A DNA stretch of 64,000 nucleotides from Microbacterium sp. zg-Y625. GTDB lineage: Bacteria; Actinomycetota; Actinomycetes; Actinomycetales; Microbacteriaceae. The stretch spans positions 3,162,001 through 3,226,000 of the forward strand of contig NZ_CP126740.1 in assembly GCF_030246925.1 (NCBI RefSeq), in the 5' to 3' direction. The notes under the pieces are model-generated. The model searched no databases. It was not told the DNA's origin and worked only from the letters and a program-made list of their open reading frames with translations. Each line of letters starts with the position of its first letter. The stretch's first letter is position 1. Both the position numbers and the translations under genes were made by a program. Positions 24,000-32,059 of the stretch are shown here, piece by piece.

Positions 24000-25342
24000 G
24001 CGTTGTCACGGCGCTTGCGCGCATCGACGAGATCGAGCAGCGGATCAGGTCGCTGTCGGTCGAACCCGCGATCCCCGCAGCGACCGGGGCGACCACCGCC
24101 GGCGCGACCGCGAGCGCCGGGGCGTTCGCATCGGCCGTCGAGCAGGTCCGCAGCACCCTGGCGCTCGGGGACGGCACCGTCACAGGCGAAGACATCGTCG
24201 CCCAGGCCGAGAAGTACCTCGGCGTGCCCTACGTCTTCGGCGGCGAGGATGCCACGGGCATGGACTGCTCCGGGCTCGTGCAGCGGGTGCTCGCCGACCT
24301 CGGCATCGACGCGCCGCGCGTGGTGCAGGACCAGTCCGGCATCGGGGTCGAGGTCCCCTCGCTCGCCGAAGCACGACCGGGTGACCTGCTCGTCACCAAC
24401 GGCGAGAAGCACATCGTCATCTACGCCGGCGACGGCAAGATCATCCACGCGCCGAGCCCAGGCAAGAACGTCGAGCTGCGCAACAACTACCTCACCGACG
24501 CCGACATCCAGACCATCCGCCGCGTCGTCCCCGAGGCCCAGGCGGCCCCCGCAGCGACCGCGGTCGCGCCGGCAGCCCTCTTCGCCTCGGCCCTGTTCGG
24601 CACGGCCTCCGCGCCGGCATCCGCGCCGGCTTTCGCTGCCGCATCGACCCCGGCGTTCACTGGAGCATCCGCCACCGCGTTCGCCGGCCCGACAGCCGCC
24701 GCCTCGTCGGCCGGGGCGCTGCGCTCGGTCCCCGTTGCCGGCACGTCCGCGGCCGCGTCAGCAGGCGCGGCGGGTGCGGGCACCGACTCCACGGCAGCCG
24801 CCGCGAGCGGCGTCACGGCCCCCGGCACCGCCGACCAGGTCGCCGCGCCACCGTCGCCCGCCGCGGCCGCCTCCCCCGCGCGCACCCCCCTGGCCCAGCA
24901 GATCACCGCCCCCGTGCTCTCGCTGGCGCGCGCCGACGACGGGCAGCACACGCTCACCCTGCGGGTGTCGCCCGAGACCCTGGGCCCTGTCACGGTCACC
25001 GCCCAGATCTCCGGCTCATCCCTCACGATCGAGCTCGCCTCGCCGTCGGACATGGGCCGCGAGGCCCTGCGCGCCCTGCTCGTCGATCTGCGTCGCGACC
25101 TGGCGGCGCTCGCCCCGAACGCGTCGATCCTGCTCGCCGCTGCCGACACCGCGGCGGGCGGCGGCCCGCAGAGCCAGACCGGCGCCTGGTCCGGCGGGTC
25201 CGCGTCCGGCTCGGCCTCGTCGGGTCAGCAGGACGCGCGGCCCGAGACGGCGCCGCACGGCAGCCGCCAGCCTGCCGCCGACGCGCCCCCTGCTGCCCCT
25301 CCGCCCCCCGTGCCCGGTTCGGGCATCGACCTGTTCGCCTGA
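23996..25342 (+). CDS. NlpC/P60 peptidase fused to a FliK-type hook-length control domain
   Basis: 448 residues in one frame. Residues 1-60 are helical and Ala-rich without a signal peptide. Residues 65-175 are an NlpC/P60 peptidoglycan endopeptidase: GVPYVFGGEDATGMDCSGLVQ (nucleophile Cys91), GEKHIVIYAGDG (His139) and IIHAPSPG (His151). Residues 180-310 are an Ala/Pro/Ser-rich linker. Residues about 318-381 match the FliK C-terminal (Flg_hook) domain: TLRVSPETLGPVTVTAQISG and LRALLVDLRRDLAAL. The position between fliJ and flgD is the standard fliK slot. It is probably exported through the flagellar gate, measuring hook length and opening the wall for the rod. Confidence 0.88.
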   Translation: MSVVTALARIDEIEQRIRSLSVEPAIPAATGATTAGATASAGAFASAVEQVRSTLALGDGTVTGEDIVAQAEKYLGVPYVFGGEDATGMDCSGLVQRVLADLGIDAPRVVQDQSGIGVEVPSLAEARPGDLLVTNGEKHIVIYAGDGKIIHAPSPGKNVELRNNYLTDADIQTIRRVVPEAQAAPAATAVAPAALFASALFGTASAPASAPAFAAASTPAFTGASATAFAGPTAAASSAGALRSVPVAGTSAAASAGAAGAGTDSTAAAASGVTAPGTADQVAAPPSPAAAASPARTPLAQQITAPVLSLARADDGQHTLTLRVSPETLGPVTVTAQISGSSLTIELASPSDMGREALRALLVDLRRDLAALAPNASILLAAADTAAGGGPQSQTGAWSGGSASGSASSGQQDARPETAPHGSRQPAADAPPAAPPPPVPGSGIDLFA

Positions 25343-25355
25343 CACCGAGGAAGCC

Positions 25356-25769
25356 ATGCCCACCATCGATCCCGTCGCCGCCGTGTCATCGGCGCCCACG
25401 ACCGCGCTCCCCGCCGCCCCCAAGCAGAGCCTCGACAGCGAGGTGTTCCTGCATCTGCTGGTCACGCAGATGAAGAATCAGGACCCCAGCTCGCCGCTGG
25501 ACACCAACGAGATGATGGCGCAGACGACGCAGCTGGCCATGATGGAGCAGCTCACCGCGCTCTCCGACAGCTTCAGCGAGAGCTTCGCGCTGAGCATGCG
25601 CCAGGCCGCGGCCGCGCTCGTCGGGCAGCATGCGTCGTACGTCGACGCCGATGGCGTCACCCAGTCGGGTCTCGTCTCCAAGGTCTCGTTCGAACAGGGC
25701 GTCCCCACCGTCACCATCGGCGACGCCACCGTGCCCCTCGACGCCGTCTCCGGCGTCACCGCTTCCTGA
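25356..25769 (+). CDS. flgD: Flagellar hook capping protein FlgD
   Basis: 137 residues, ATG 25356 with GAGGAAG upstream. The signature LDSEVFLHLLVTQMKNQDPSSPLDTNEMMAQTTQLAMMEQL is the FlgD N-terminal domain. A short beta part with a GLVSKVSFEQG strand follows; the larger C-terminal domains of enteric FlgD are missing, as is usual in Gram-positives. Scaffold for hook assembly. Confidence 0.94.
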   Translation: MPTIDPVAAVSSAPTTALPAAPKQSLDSEVFLHLLVTQMKNQDPSSPLDTNEMMAQTTQLAMMEQLTALSDSFSESFALSMRQAAAALVGQHASYVDADGVTQSGLVSKVSFEQGVPTVTIGDATVPLDAVSGVTAS

Positions 25770-25792
25770 AACCACCTCCAGAAGGGCTTGTC

Positions 25793-26950
25793 ATGCTCCG
25801 TTCGCTCTACGCCGGGATCTCCGGCCTCCGCTCGCACCAGACCATGCTCGACGTCACGGGTAACAACATCGCGAACGTCAACACCGTCGGGTTCAAGGCG
25901 GGTTCCGTCCAGTTCCAGGACACGCTGTCGCAGATCGTGCAGAACTCCCGCACGCCGCAGGCCGACGCCGGCGGCACGAACGCCGCCCAGGTGGGCCTCG
26001 GCACGCAGGTCGCCGGCATCCGCACGAACTTCACCCAGGGCTCCCGGCAGGCCACCGGCGTCGCCACCGACCTGATGATCGCCGGCGACGGGTTCTTCGT
26101 CGTGCGCAACGGCGCCGAGACGCTGTACACGCGCAACGGCGCGTTCTCGTTCGACGCCTCCGGCCGCATGGTGACCGGCGACGGTGCCCTCGTGCAGGGA
26201 TGGACGGCCGCGGACGGCGTCATCACGACCGGCAGCCCGGTCGGCGACATCTCGCTGCCCGTCGGCGCCACCTCCCCCGCCCAGGCTACGAGCTCCGCCA
26301 GCGTGAAGGGGAACCTGCCGTCCGACGCCGCCGTCGGCGAACAGCTCGTCCGCGACATCACGGTCTACGACGCCCAGGGGGCGGCGCGTCAGCTGGCGCT
26401 CACCTTCACCCGCACCGGCGCGGGCTGGGACGTCACCGACGGTGCCGCGACGACGTCGCTCGCCTTCGCCGACGGCAAGCCGACCGGTGCGGCCTCGATC
26501 GTCAGCGGCGGCGTCGCCGTCGACCTCTCGCAGGTGACCGGCTTCGCCGATCTGCGCACGGTCGCGCTCACCGGCCAGGACGGACGCGCCCCCGGCAGCC
26601 TCGTGTCGTACACGATCTCGGCCGACGGCAGCCTGATCGGGTCGTTCAGCAACGGCGCATCGGATGTGCTGGCGCAGGTCGCGCTGGCGACGTTCGACAA
26701 CCCCGAAGGGCTGGAGAAGACCGGCTCGTCGCAGTACCGCTCCGGCGCCAACTCCGGCGCACCCACCGTGGGCGCCGCCGGGGCCGATGGCTTCGGCGAC
26801 CTCGCGAGCGGCTCACTCGAGATGTCGAACGTCGACCTCTCGCAGGAGTTCACGAACCTCATCGTCGCCCAGCGCGGCTTCCAGGCGAACGCGCGCATCA
26901 TCACCACGAGCGACGAGGTGCTGCAGGAGCTGACCAACCTCAAGCGATGA
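25793..26950 (+). CDS. flgE: Flagellar hook protein FlgE
   Basis: 385 residues. The start is MLRSLYAGISGLRSHQTMLDVTGNNIANVNTVGFKAGSVQFQD; the middle is GNLPSDAAVGEQLVRDITVYDAQG; the C-terminus is LEMSNVDLSQEFTNLIVAQRGFQANARIITTSDEVLQEL. It is the universal-joint subunit. No separate flgF/flgG gene appears in the window, so distal rod proteins may be encoded elsewhere or be covered by this one. Confidence 0.95.
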   Translation: MLRSLYAGISGLRSHQTMLDVTGNNIANVNTVGFKAGSVQFQDTLSQIVQNSRTPQADAGGTNAAQVGLGTQVAGIRTNFTQGSRQATGVATDLMIAGDGFFVVRNGAETLYTRNGAFSFDASGRMVTGDGALVQGWTAADGVITTGSPVGDISLPVGATSPAQATSSASVKGNLPSDAAVGEQLVRDITVYDAQGAARQLALTFTRTGAGWDVTDGAATTSLAFADGKPTGAASIVSGGVAVDLSQVTGFADLRTVALTGQDGRAPGSLVSYTISADGSLIGSFSNGASDVLAQVALATFDNPEGLEKTGSSQYRSGANSGAPTVGAAGADGFGDLASGSLEMSNVDLSQEFTNLIVAQRGFQANARIITTSDEVLQELTNLKR

Positions 26951-26967
26951 CGACGACGGGGCGCGGC

Positions 26968-26994
26968 TAACGGATGCGCGCCCCCGGCCGACAG
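26968..26994 (+). promoter_or_regulatory. FliA-type promoter of flbD-motAB
   Basis: TAAC at 26968-26971 and GCCGACAG at 26987-26994, with the common spacing; one base differs from GCCGATAG. It lies in the 125-bp gap after flgE. Confidence 0.65.
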
Positions 26995-27075
26995 TCCCTT
27001 CGACGGCCGACGCCGCACGGCGCCCGGCTGGACGACGCCCGCACCGCCCCGACGCACCCAGAAGGAGGAAGTCGC

Positions 27076-27294
27076 ATGATCGTCCTCACGCGTCTGAATC
27101 GGGTGCGGTTCGCTGTGAACCCCGACCTCATCGAGCGCATCCAGGAGTCGCCCGACACCACGCTCGTACTCGTCGACGGCGCCACTTTCGTCGTGTCAGA
27201 GTCGATGGATGCCGTGATCGAGAGCGTCGTGGAGTTCCGCGCCCGGGTGCTGGCCACCGCTGCGGACCGGCGCACCTCGGAGGGCGAGGACTGA
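27076..27294 (+). CDS. flbD: FlbD/SwrD-family flagellar protein
   Basis: 72 residues: MIVLTRLNRVRFAVNPDLIERIQESPDTTLVLVDG and TFVVSESMDAVIESVVEFRARVL, exactly the FlbD pattern. A perfect AAGGAGGAA precedes the ATG. In Bacillus the homologue SwrD raises motor torque through the stators. Here it directly precedes motA, with a TGATG overlap, which fits that role. Confidence 0.92.
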   Translation: MIVLTRLNRVRFAVNPDLIERIQESPDTTLVLVDGATFVVSESMDAVIESVVEFRARVLATAADRRTSEGED

Positions 27295-28100
27295 TGGACC
27301 CGTCCCTGCTCATCGGCATCGCCATCGCCTTCGGCGCGCTGCTCGCGATGATCAGCCTCGAGGGCGCGCACGTGAGCGCCCTGCTGCTGCCGGCGCCCAT
27401 GGTGCTGGTGTTCGGCGCGACCATCGCGATCGGCATCGCGGGGGGCACGGTCGCCGACGCACGCGAAGCGGTGCGGGCGCTCCCCCGCGCCTTCCGCGGA
27501 CTCAAGGGATCCACCGACGACCTCATCGCGAAGGTCGTCGGCTACGCCGAGACGGCGCGCATGCAGGGTCTTCTCGCCCTCGAGAACGCCGTCGCCGACG
27601 AGAAGGATCCGTTCGTCCGCCAGGCGCTGCAGAACATCGCCGACGGAACGGATGCCGACGACCTGCGCGTCGTCATGGAAGACCAGGTGGCGACCACCGC
27701 CTCGCACCGCCGCACGGCGGCGCGGTTCTACTCGACCCTCGGCGGCTACGCCCCGACGGTCGGCATCGTCGGAACCGTCATCTCCCTCACCCACGTGCTC
27801 GAGAAGCTCGACCAGCCCGACACCCTCGGACCGCTCATCGCCGCCGCCTTCGTCGCCACCCTCTGGGGGCTGCTGTCGGCCAACTTCATCTGGCTGCCGA
27901 TCGGCACCCGGCTGCAGCGTCTGGCCGAGATCGAGATCGACCGGATGACCCTTCTCACCGAGGGGATGCTGGCGGTGCAGTCCGGCAGCCCGCCGCACCT
28001 CGTCGAGGAGCGCATGCGGGCGCTCGCCCCCGAGGCGCCGGCGAAGTCCCGGCGGCGTGCGACCGAGAAGGCACCCGAGAGCGCAGACGAGACAGCATGA
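27294..28100 (+). CDS. motA: Flagellar stator protein MotA
   Basis: 268 residues with four membrane segments: two near the N-terminus (SLLIGIAIAFGALLAMISL and LLLPAPMVLVFGATIAIGIAGG) and two around 155-205 (GGYAPTVGIVGTVISLTHVLEKL, then AAFVATLWGLLSANFIWLPIG). The cytoplasmic loop holds the charged residues that contact FliG. Ion channel half of the stator, coupled to motB (ATGA). Confidence 0.96.
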   Translation: MDPSLLIGIAIAFGALLAMISLEGAHVSALLLPAPMVLVFGATIAIGIAGGTVADAREAVRALPRAFRGLKGSTDDLIAKVVGYAETARMQGLLALENAVADEKDPFVRQALQNIADGTDADDLRVVMEDQVATTASHRRTAARFYSTLGGYAPTVGIVGTVISLTHVLEKLDQPDTLGPLIAAAFVATLWGLLSANFIWLPIGTRLQRLAEIEIDRMTLLTEGMLAVQSGSPPHLVEERMRALAPEAPAKSRRRATEKAPESADETA

Positions 28101-28924
28101 GCGTGCGACCGCGTCGCCGCATTCCGGTCCAGGGCCATGATGGCCCCGACGAGCGCTGGATGGCGTCGTACCTCGACATGGTCACCGTGCTCATGTGCAT
28201 GTTCATCGTCATGTTCGCGATGTCCACGGTGGATCAGGACAAGTTCGAGGCCCTGCGCTCGTCGCTCGCGACCGGCTTCGGCGCCGAGGTGTCCGAAGCC
28301 ACCGACGTCTCTCAGGGCGTCATCGTGCCGCCCGAGCTGCTCGACGAGGCGGGCGAGGGGTTCACCGTGGTGCAGCCCGCGCCCTCAGCCGTCGAGCTCG
28401 GCGCCGAAGCCGAATACGAGGCCCTCGCGGACCTCCGCACCCGTCTGCAGGAGGCGCTGGATGCCCGCGGGCTGGGCGACGCGGCCACCTTCACGATCGA
28501 TGAGCGGGGCCTGACGATCGGGCTGATCAGCGCCGAGACGTTCTTCGCCACGAACAGCGCCGACCTCAGCGACAAGGCACGCGCCGTGCTGGATGCCACC
28601 GGCGGGGTGCTCGCCACGGTCACCCACCAGATATCGGTGGAGGGCCACGCCGACCACCGGCCGCCGATGGCGCCGTTCACCGACAACTGGGAACTCTCCG
28701 GGGCACGATCCACGGGCGTGCTGCGCTACCTCGTCGATCAGCAGGCAGTGGGCGGCGAGCGCATCACCTCCGTCGGCTTCGGGGCCTCCCGGCCGCTGGC
28801 CGAGGGGTGGAGCGAGAGCGCGATGGCCGCCAACCGACGCGTCGACATCGTCGTGCTGTCCGGCGCCGACGACGCGGTGCGGGCCCTCCTGCCACAGGTG
28901 GCGGCGCAGCACTCCCCGCAGTGA
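28097..28924 (+). CDS. motB: Flagellar stator protein MotB
   Basis: 275 residues. A single membrane helix SYLDMVTVLMCMFIVMFAMS carries the ion-binding Asp27. The C-terminal OmpA/MotB peptidoglycan-binding domain is at about 140-265 (FATNSADLSDKARAVLDATGG, ISVEGHADHRPP, NWELSGARSTGVLRYLV). It anchors the stator to the wall. Confidence 0.95.
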   Translation: MSVRPRRRIPVQGHDGPDERWMASYLDMVTVLMCMFIVMFAMSTVDQDKFEALRSSLATGFGAEVSEATDVSQGVIVPPELLDEAGEGFTVVQPAPSAVELGAEAEYEALADLRTRLQEALDARGLGDAATFTIDERGLTIGLISAETFFATNSADLSDKARAVLDATGGVLATVTHQISVEGHADHRPPMAPFTDNWELSGARSTGVLRYLVDQQAVGGERITSVGFGASRPLAEGWSESAMAANRRVDIVVLSGADDAVRALLPQVAAQHSPQ

Positions 28925-28935
28925 CCCGGCCGCCC

Positions 28936-28962
28936 TTACATCCGGCGGCCGTCGCCCGATAG
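28936..28962 (+). promoter_or_regulatory. FliA-type promoter of fliM
   Basis: TTAC at 28936-28939 and CCCGATAG at 28955-28962. Only 8 bp separate it from the GTG of fliM, so the transcript may begin at the start codon. Confidence 0.65.
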
Positions 28963-28970
28963 TCCCTCTC

Positions 28971-29888
28971 GTGCACAACGACGACCGCGCGCACGCCGCG
29001 TCCGAACCGGGGGGCCCGGAGCGCTACGACTTCGGCCGCCCGGCCGCGCTGTCGCGCGAGCACACCCGGGCCCTCGCGGGGGCGTTCGACGTCTTCGCGC
29101 GGCAGTGGGCCATCCAGCTCACCTCCAAGACGCGCCTGCGTGCCCACATCGCCGTCGAGCGGGTCACCCTGGAGACTTACGACGAGTACGTGGCGACGGT
29201 CCCTCCGACGACCACCCTCGTGGTGTGCGCCGCCGAGGGCTCGGACGACCGGGGGATCGTGGAGTTCCCCCTGCACACCGCGCTGTCGTGGATCGTGAAG
29301 ATGCTCGGCGGCGACGCGTCCGGCCGCGTCGAGGCCCGCGCGCTCACCGCGGTCGAGCAGGCGCTGCTGCGCGCACTCATGGACGACACGCTCGGGCACC
29401 TGCGCGGCGCCTTGGGCGCCCTGCTGCCGCATGAGTTCACGGTGAGCACGGTGCAGTACAACGCCACGTTCGCCCAGATCGCCTCGGCGCAGGACCTCAT
29501 CGTCGTCGCCCGCTTCTCGATGCGCTTCGCCGACCGCACCGAAACGGCCAGCGTCGCACTGCCGGCGGCCGCCCTGCTCGAGCGCCTGTCGCACACGGCT
29601 TCGTCGCCCGACGCGGCCGCCGACCCCGCCCTGGTGCGTCGTCATGTCGAGGAGACGCCGGTGGAGCTCACCCTCCGGCTGGCGCCGCGCGGCATGACAC
29701 CCAGCGAGGTGCTGACCCTCGCGGTCGGCGATGTGATCCCGCTTCCCCATGGGCAGGATCGCCCCCTCGACCTCGCCGTCGGCGACCAGGTCGTCGCCGC
29801 CGCCGCGGTGGGTTCCCACGGCGCGCGGCTGGCCTGCGTCGTCACCTCCTCCCCCCTGTCCCACTCCCTCGTCGAGGAAACGAAATGA
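28971..29888 (+). CDS. fliM: Flagellar motor switch protein FliM without CheY-binding N-terminus
   Basis: 305 residues from GTG 28971. It begins MHNDDRAHAASEPGGPERYDFGRPAALSREHTRALAGAFDVFARQWA, reaching the FliM middle domain at once. The usual N-terminal LSQDEIDALL peptide that binds CheY-P is not present, and upstream sequence in frame offers no start or motif. The middle domain is CheC-like (AVEQALLRALMDDTLGHLRGALG) and the end is a SpoA domain (VELTLRLAPRGMTPSEVLTLAVGDVIPL). Part of the C-ring. Confidence 0.92.
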   Translation: MHNDDRAHAASEPGGPERYDFGRPAALSREHTRALAGAFDVFARQWAIQLTSKTRLRAHIAVERVTLETYDEYVATVPPTTTLVVCAAEGSDDRGIVEFPLHTALSWIVKMLGGDASGRVEARALTAVEQALLRALMDDTLGHLRGALGALLPHEFTVSTVQYNATFAQIASAQDLIVVARFSMRFADRTETASVALPAAALLERLSHTASSPDAAADPALVRRHVEETPVELTLRLAPRGMTPSEVLTLAVGDVIPLPHGQDRPLDLAVGDQVVAAAAVGSHGARLACVVTSSPLSHSLVEETK

Positions 29889-30535
29889 CCAGCACCACCG
29901 CCCATGAGTTCGCTGCCGCCGCCGCCTTCGCCGACCGCCTGCCGACGGCCGGCCGCACGACCGTGCGCCCCGGCGCGGTGTCGAGCGAGACCGGCGACGC
30001 CGTCATGGTCTCGTCGGTCGGCGACACCAGCGCCGCCCTGGCGGTGCTGATCCTCGACGAGACCGTCCTCATCGACGGCAGCCCGCATGCGCCCCTGACC
30101 GAGCGCCTGCACGACTCGCTCGAGGCGGCGGCGACCGCATTCGGCCCGTGCGTCCTCGGCGCCCCCGTCATCGGCGACGCGTCAGCGCTGTTCTCGCACC
30201 CCTCCGCGCAGGTGTTCGACCTCGTGGACCAGGGGGACCGCACCATCGGCCGGCTGGCCGTGCGTGTGACGCACTCGCGCACCGCCTCGCCGCGTCGCCT
30301 GCAGCGCATCGCGGGCGTCGAGATGGACCTCACGGTCGAGGTCGGCCACACCCGGATGACGGTGCGGGACGTGCTGGATCTTGAGCCGGGGCGCATCGTG
30401 GAGCTCGACCGCTCCGCAGGGGCGCCCGCCGACGTCAAGCTCAACGGCCGCCTCATCGCGCACGGCGAGATCGTCGTCGTCGACCAGGACTACGCCGTGC
30501 GCATCACGCGCATCATCGAGAACGCCGAGGTCTGA
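29885..30535 (+). CDS. fliN: Flagellar motor switch protein FliN with long N-terminal extension
   Basis: 216 residues, overlapping fliM as ATGA. Residues about 135-212 form the SpoA domain (LQRIAGVEMDLTVEVGHTRMTVRDVLDLEPGRIVELDRSAGAPADVKLNGRLIAHGEIVVVD). The first 125 residues contain a diverged CheC/FliY-like alpha-beta part (LHDSLEAAATAFGPCVLG). No CheY-binding peptide is visible. It is longer than FliN (about 130) and shorter than FliY (about 370). Confidence 0.93.
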   Translation: MTSTTAHEFAAAAAFADRLPTAGRTTVRPGAVSSETGDAVMVSSVGDTSAALAVLILDETVLIDGSPHAPLTERLHDSLEAAATAFGPCVLGAPVIGDASALFSHPSAQVFDLVDQGDRTIGRLAVRVTHSRTASPRRLQRIAGVEMDLTVEVGHTRMTVRDVLDLEPGRIVELDRSAGAPADVKLNGRLIAHGEIVVVDQDYAVRITRIIENAEV

Positions 30536-30536
30536 G

Positions 30537-30980
30537 CTGGACGATCTGCTCCTCGCCCTCCGCGTCGTCGTCTCCCTCGCCGCGGTGCTCGGCGCGCTCT
30601 GGTTCATCCAGCGCCGGGTTACCCGCGGTTCCGCGGGGCGGGCGGTCCTCCAGCCCATTCGCGTCATCGCGAAGCAGACGCTGGGCGCCAAGGCGCAGCT
30701 CGTCGTGGTCGAGGTCGACGACGCACGCTATGTGCTCGGCGTGACCGAGGGCGGCCTGTCGGTCATCGACCGCCTGCCCGCCGCCGCCCTGCAGCAGTCC
30801 ACCGTCACCGCCGATGCGAGCGACCGCACGGACGACCGCGAGCTTCCCGCACCCCTGCCGCTGCGCCGCGCCGAGCTGCGCAGCATGTCGTCGAACACCC
30901 TGTCGGGCCGAGCGATCGGCCGGCACGCCCCGCCGGCCCGCACCGCCGCACAGGCGCTGCGCCGGGCATTGGGCGCATGA
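30537..30980 (+). CDS. fliO: Flagellar biosynthesis protein FliO
   Basis: 147 residues if translation begins at CTG 30537-30539, one base after the fliN stop, with GAGG 6 nt upstream. No ATG, GTG or TTG is available in this frame before the membrane segment (LLALRVVVSLAAVLGALWFIQRR); the first GTG (30585) would cut into it. The cytoplasmic part IRVIAKQTLGAKAQLVVVEVDDARYVLGVTEGGLSVIDRLP is the FliO/FliZ domain. It helps assemble the FliP export channel. Start codon uncertain. Confidence 0.82.
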   Translation: MDDLLLALRVVVSLAAVLGALWFIQRRVTRGSAGRAVLQPIRVIAKQTLGAKAQLVVVEVDDARYVLGVTEGGLSVIDRLPAAALQQSTVTADASDRTDDRELPAPLPLRRAELRSMSSNTLSGRAIGRHAPPARTAAQALRRALGA

Positions 30981-31786
30981 CCGGCATCCGGCGGTCGCCC
31001 TGGTGGCTGCGGTCGCTCATCGCCGTCGCCCTCGTCGCCGCGGGCCTGCTGCTCCCCCTGGGCGGTGCCGCCCCCGCATACGCCGACGTCGTGGAGCCCA
31101 CCCCGCCCGCGACCGGCGGGGTCACCGTCGACATCAACGGCATCGACGGCACGCCCTCGGCGTCGATCCTCACGCTCATCGGCATCACACTGCTGTCGGT
31201 GGCCCCGGCGCTGCTGCTGATGATGTCGTCGTTCACGAAGATCTTCGTGGTGCTCGCGATGACCCGCAACGCGCTGTCCCTGCCCACGATCCCGCCGAAC
31301 CAGGTGCTCTCGGGCCTGGCCCTGTTCCTGTCGCTGTTCATCATGTGGCCGGTGCTCACCGACATCAACGCCGTTGCCGTGCAGCCGTACGTCGACGGCG
31401 GCCTGACGTTCACCGACGCCGTCGCGCTGGGCGCCGATCCGCTGCGCACATGGATGCTCGCCTACACGCGCGAGGAGGATCTCGCGCTCATGACGAGGTT
31501 CGCCGGCTTCGACAACCCCGCGGCCGCCGCGGACGTGCCACTGCAGACGCTCATCCCCGCATTCATGATCTCGGAGCTGCGGGCCGCCTTCATCATCGGC
31601 TTCGTCATCTTCGTGCCGTTCCTGGTGATCGACCTCGTCGTCGCGGCGGCGCTCATGTCGATGGGCATGATGATGCTCCCGCCGGTCATGATCTCGCTGC
31701 CCTTCAAGATCCTGCTGTTCATCCTCGTCGACGGGTGGGGTCTGATCCTGCGCACGCTGGTGGAGAGCTACGGGGGCACCGGATGA
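30977..31786 (+). CDS. fliP: Flagellar export channel protein FliP
   Basis: 269 residues. A cleavable signal peptide ends near residue 37 (LPLGGAAPAYA). Then come TLLSVAPALLLMMSSFTKIFVVLAMTRNALSLPTIPPNQVLSGLALFL and FMISELRAAFIIGFVIFVPFLVIDLVVAAALMSMGMMMLPPVMISLPFKILLF, both FliP signatures. Core of the export gate pore. Confidence 0.97.
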   Translation: MTGIRRSPWWLRSLIAVALVAAGLLLPLGGAAPAYADVVEPTPPATGGVTVDINGIDGTPSASILTLIGITLLSVAPALLLMMSSFTKIFVVLAMTRNALSLPTIPPNQVLSGLALFLSLFIMWPVLTDINAVAVQPYVDGGLTFTDAVALGADPLRTWMLAYTREEDLALMTRFAGFDNPAAAADVPLQTLIPAFMISELRAAFIIGFVIFVPFLVIDLVVAAALMSMGMMMLPPVMISLPFKILLFILVDGWGLILRTLVESYGGTG

Positions 31787-32058
31787 CCCCCGAAGCGGTC
31801 CTCGACATCGCCATGCAGGGCCTGGTCATCGCCGCGAAGCTCGCCGCTCCCCTCCTCGTGACCGCGCTCGTGGTCGGCTTCGCGATCTCGCTGCTGCAGT
31901 CGATCACGCAGATCCAGGAGGTGACGCTGTCGTTCGTCCCCAAGGCGGTCGCCGTCGCCATCGCCCTGGTCGTCTGCGGCAACTGGATGATGTCCGAAGC
32001 GATCGCGTTCACCCTCGGCATGTTCGACCGGGTGCCGCACCTGCTCTCCGGCGGCTGA
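31783..32058 (+). CDS. fliQ: Flagellar export channel protein FliQ
   Basis: 91 residues with two membrane hairpin segments (AKLAAPLLVTALVVGFAISLLQSITQIQEVTLSFVPK and VAVAIALVVCGNWMMSEAIAF). It overlaps fliP as ATGA. Confidence 0.96.
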   Translation: MTPEAVLDIAMQGLVIAAKLAAPLLVTALVVGFAISLLQSITQIQEVTLSFVPKAVAVAIALVVCGNWMMSEAIAFTLGMFDRVPHLLSGG

Positions 32059-32059
32059 C

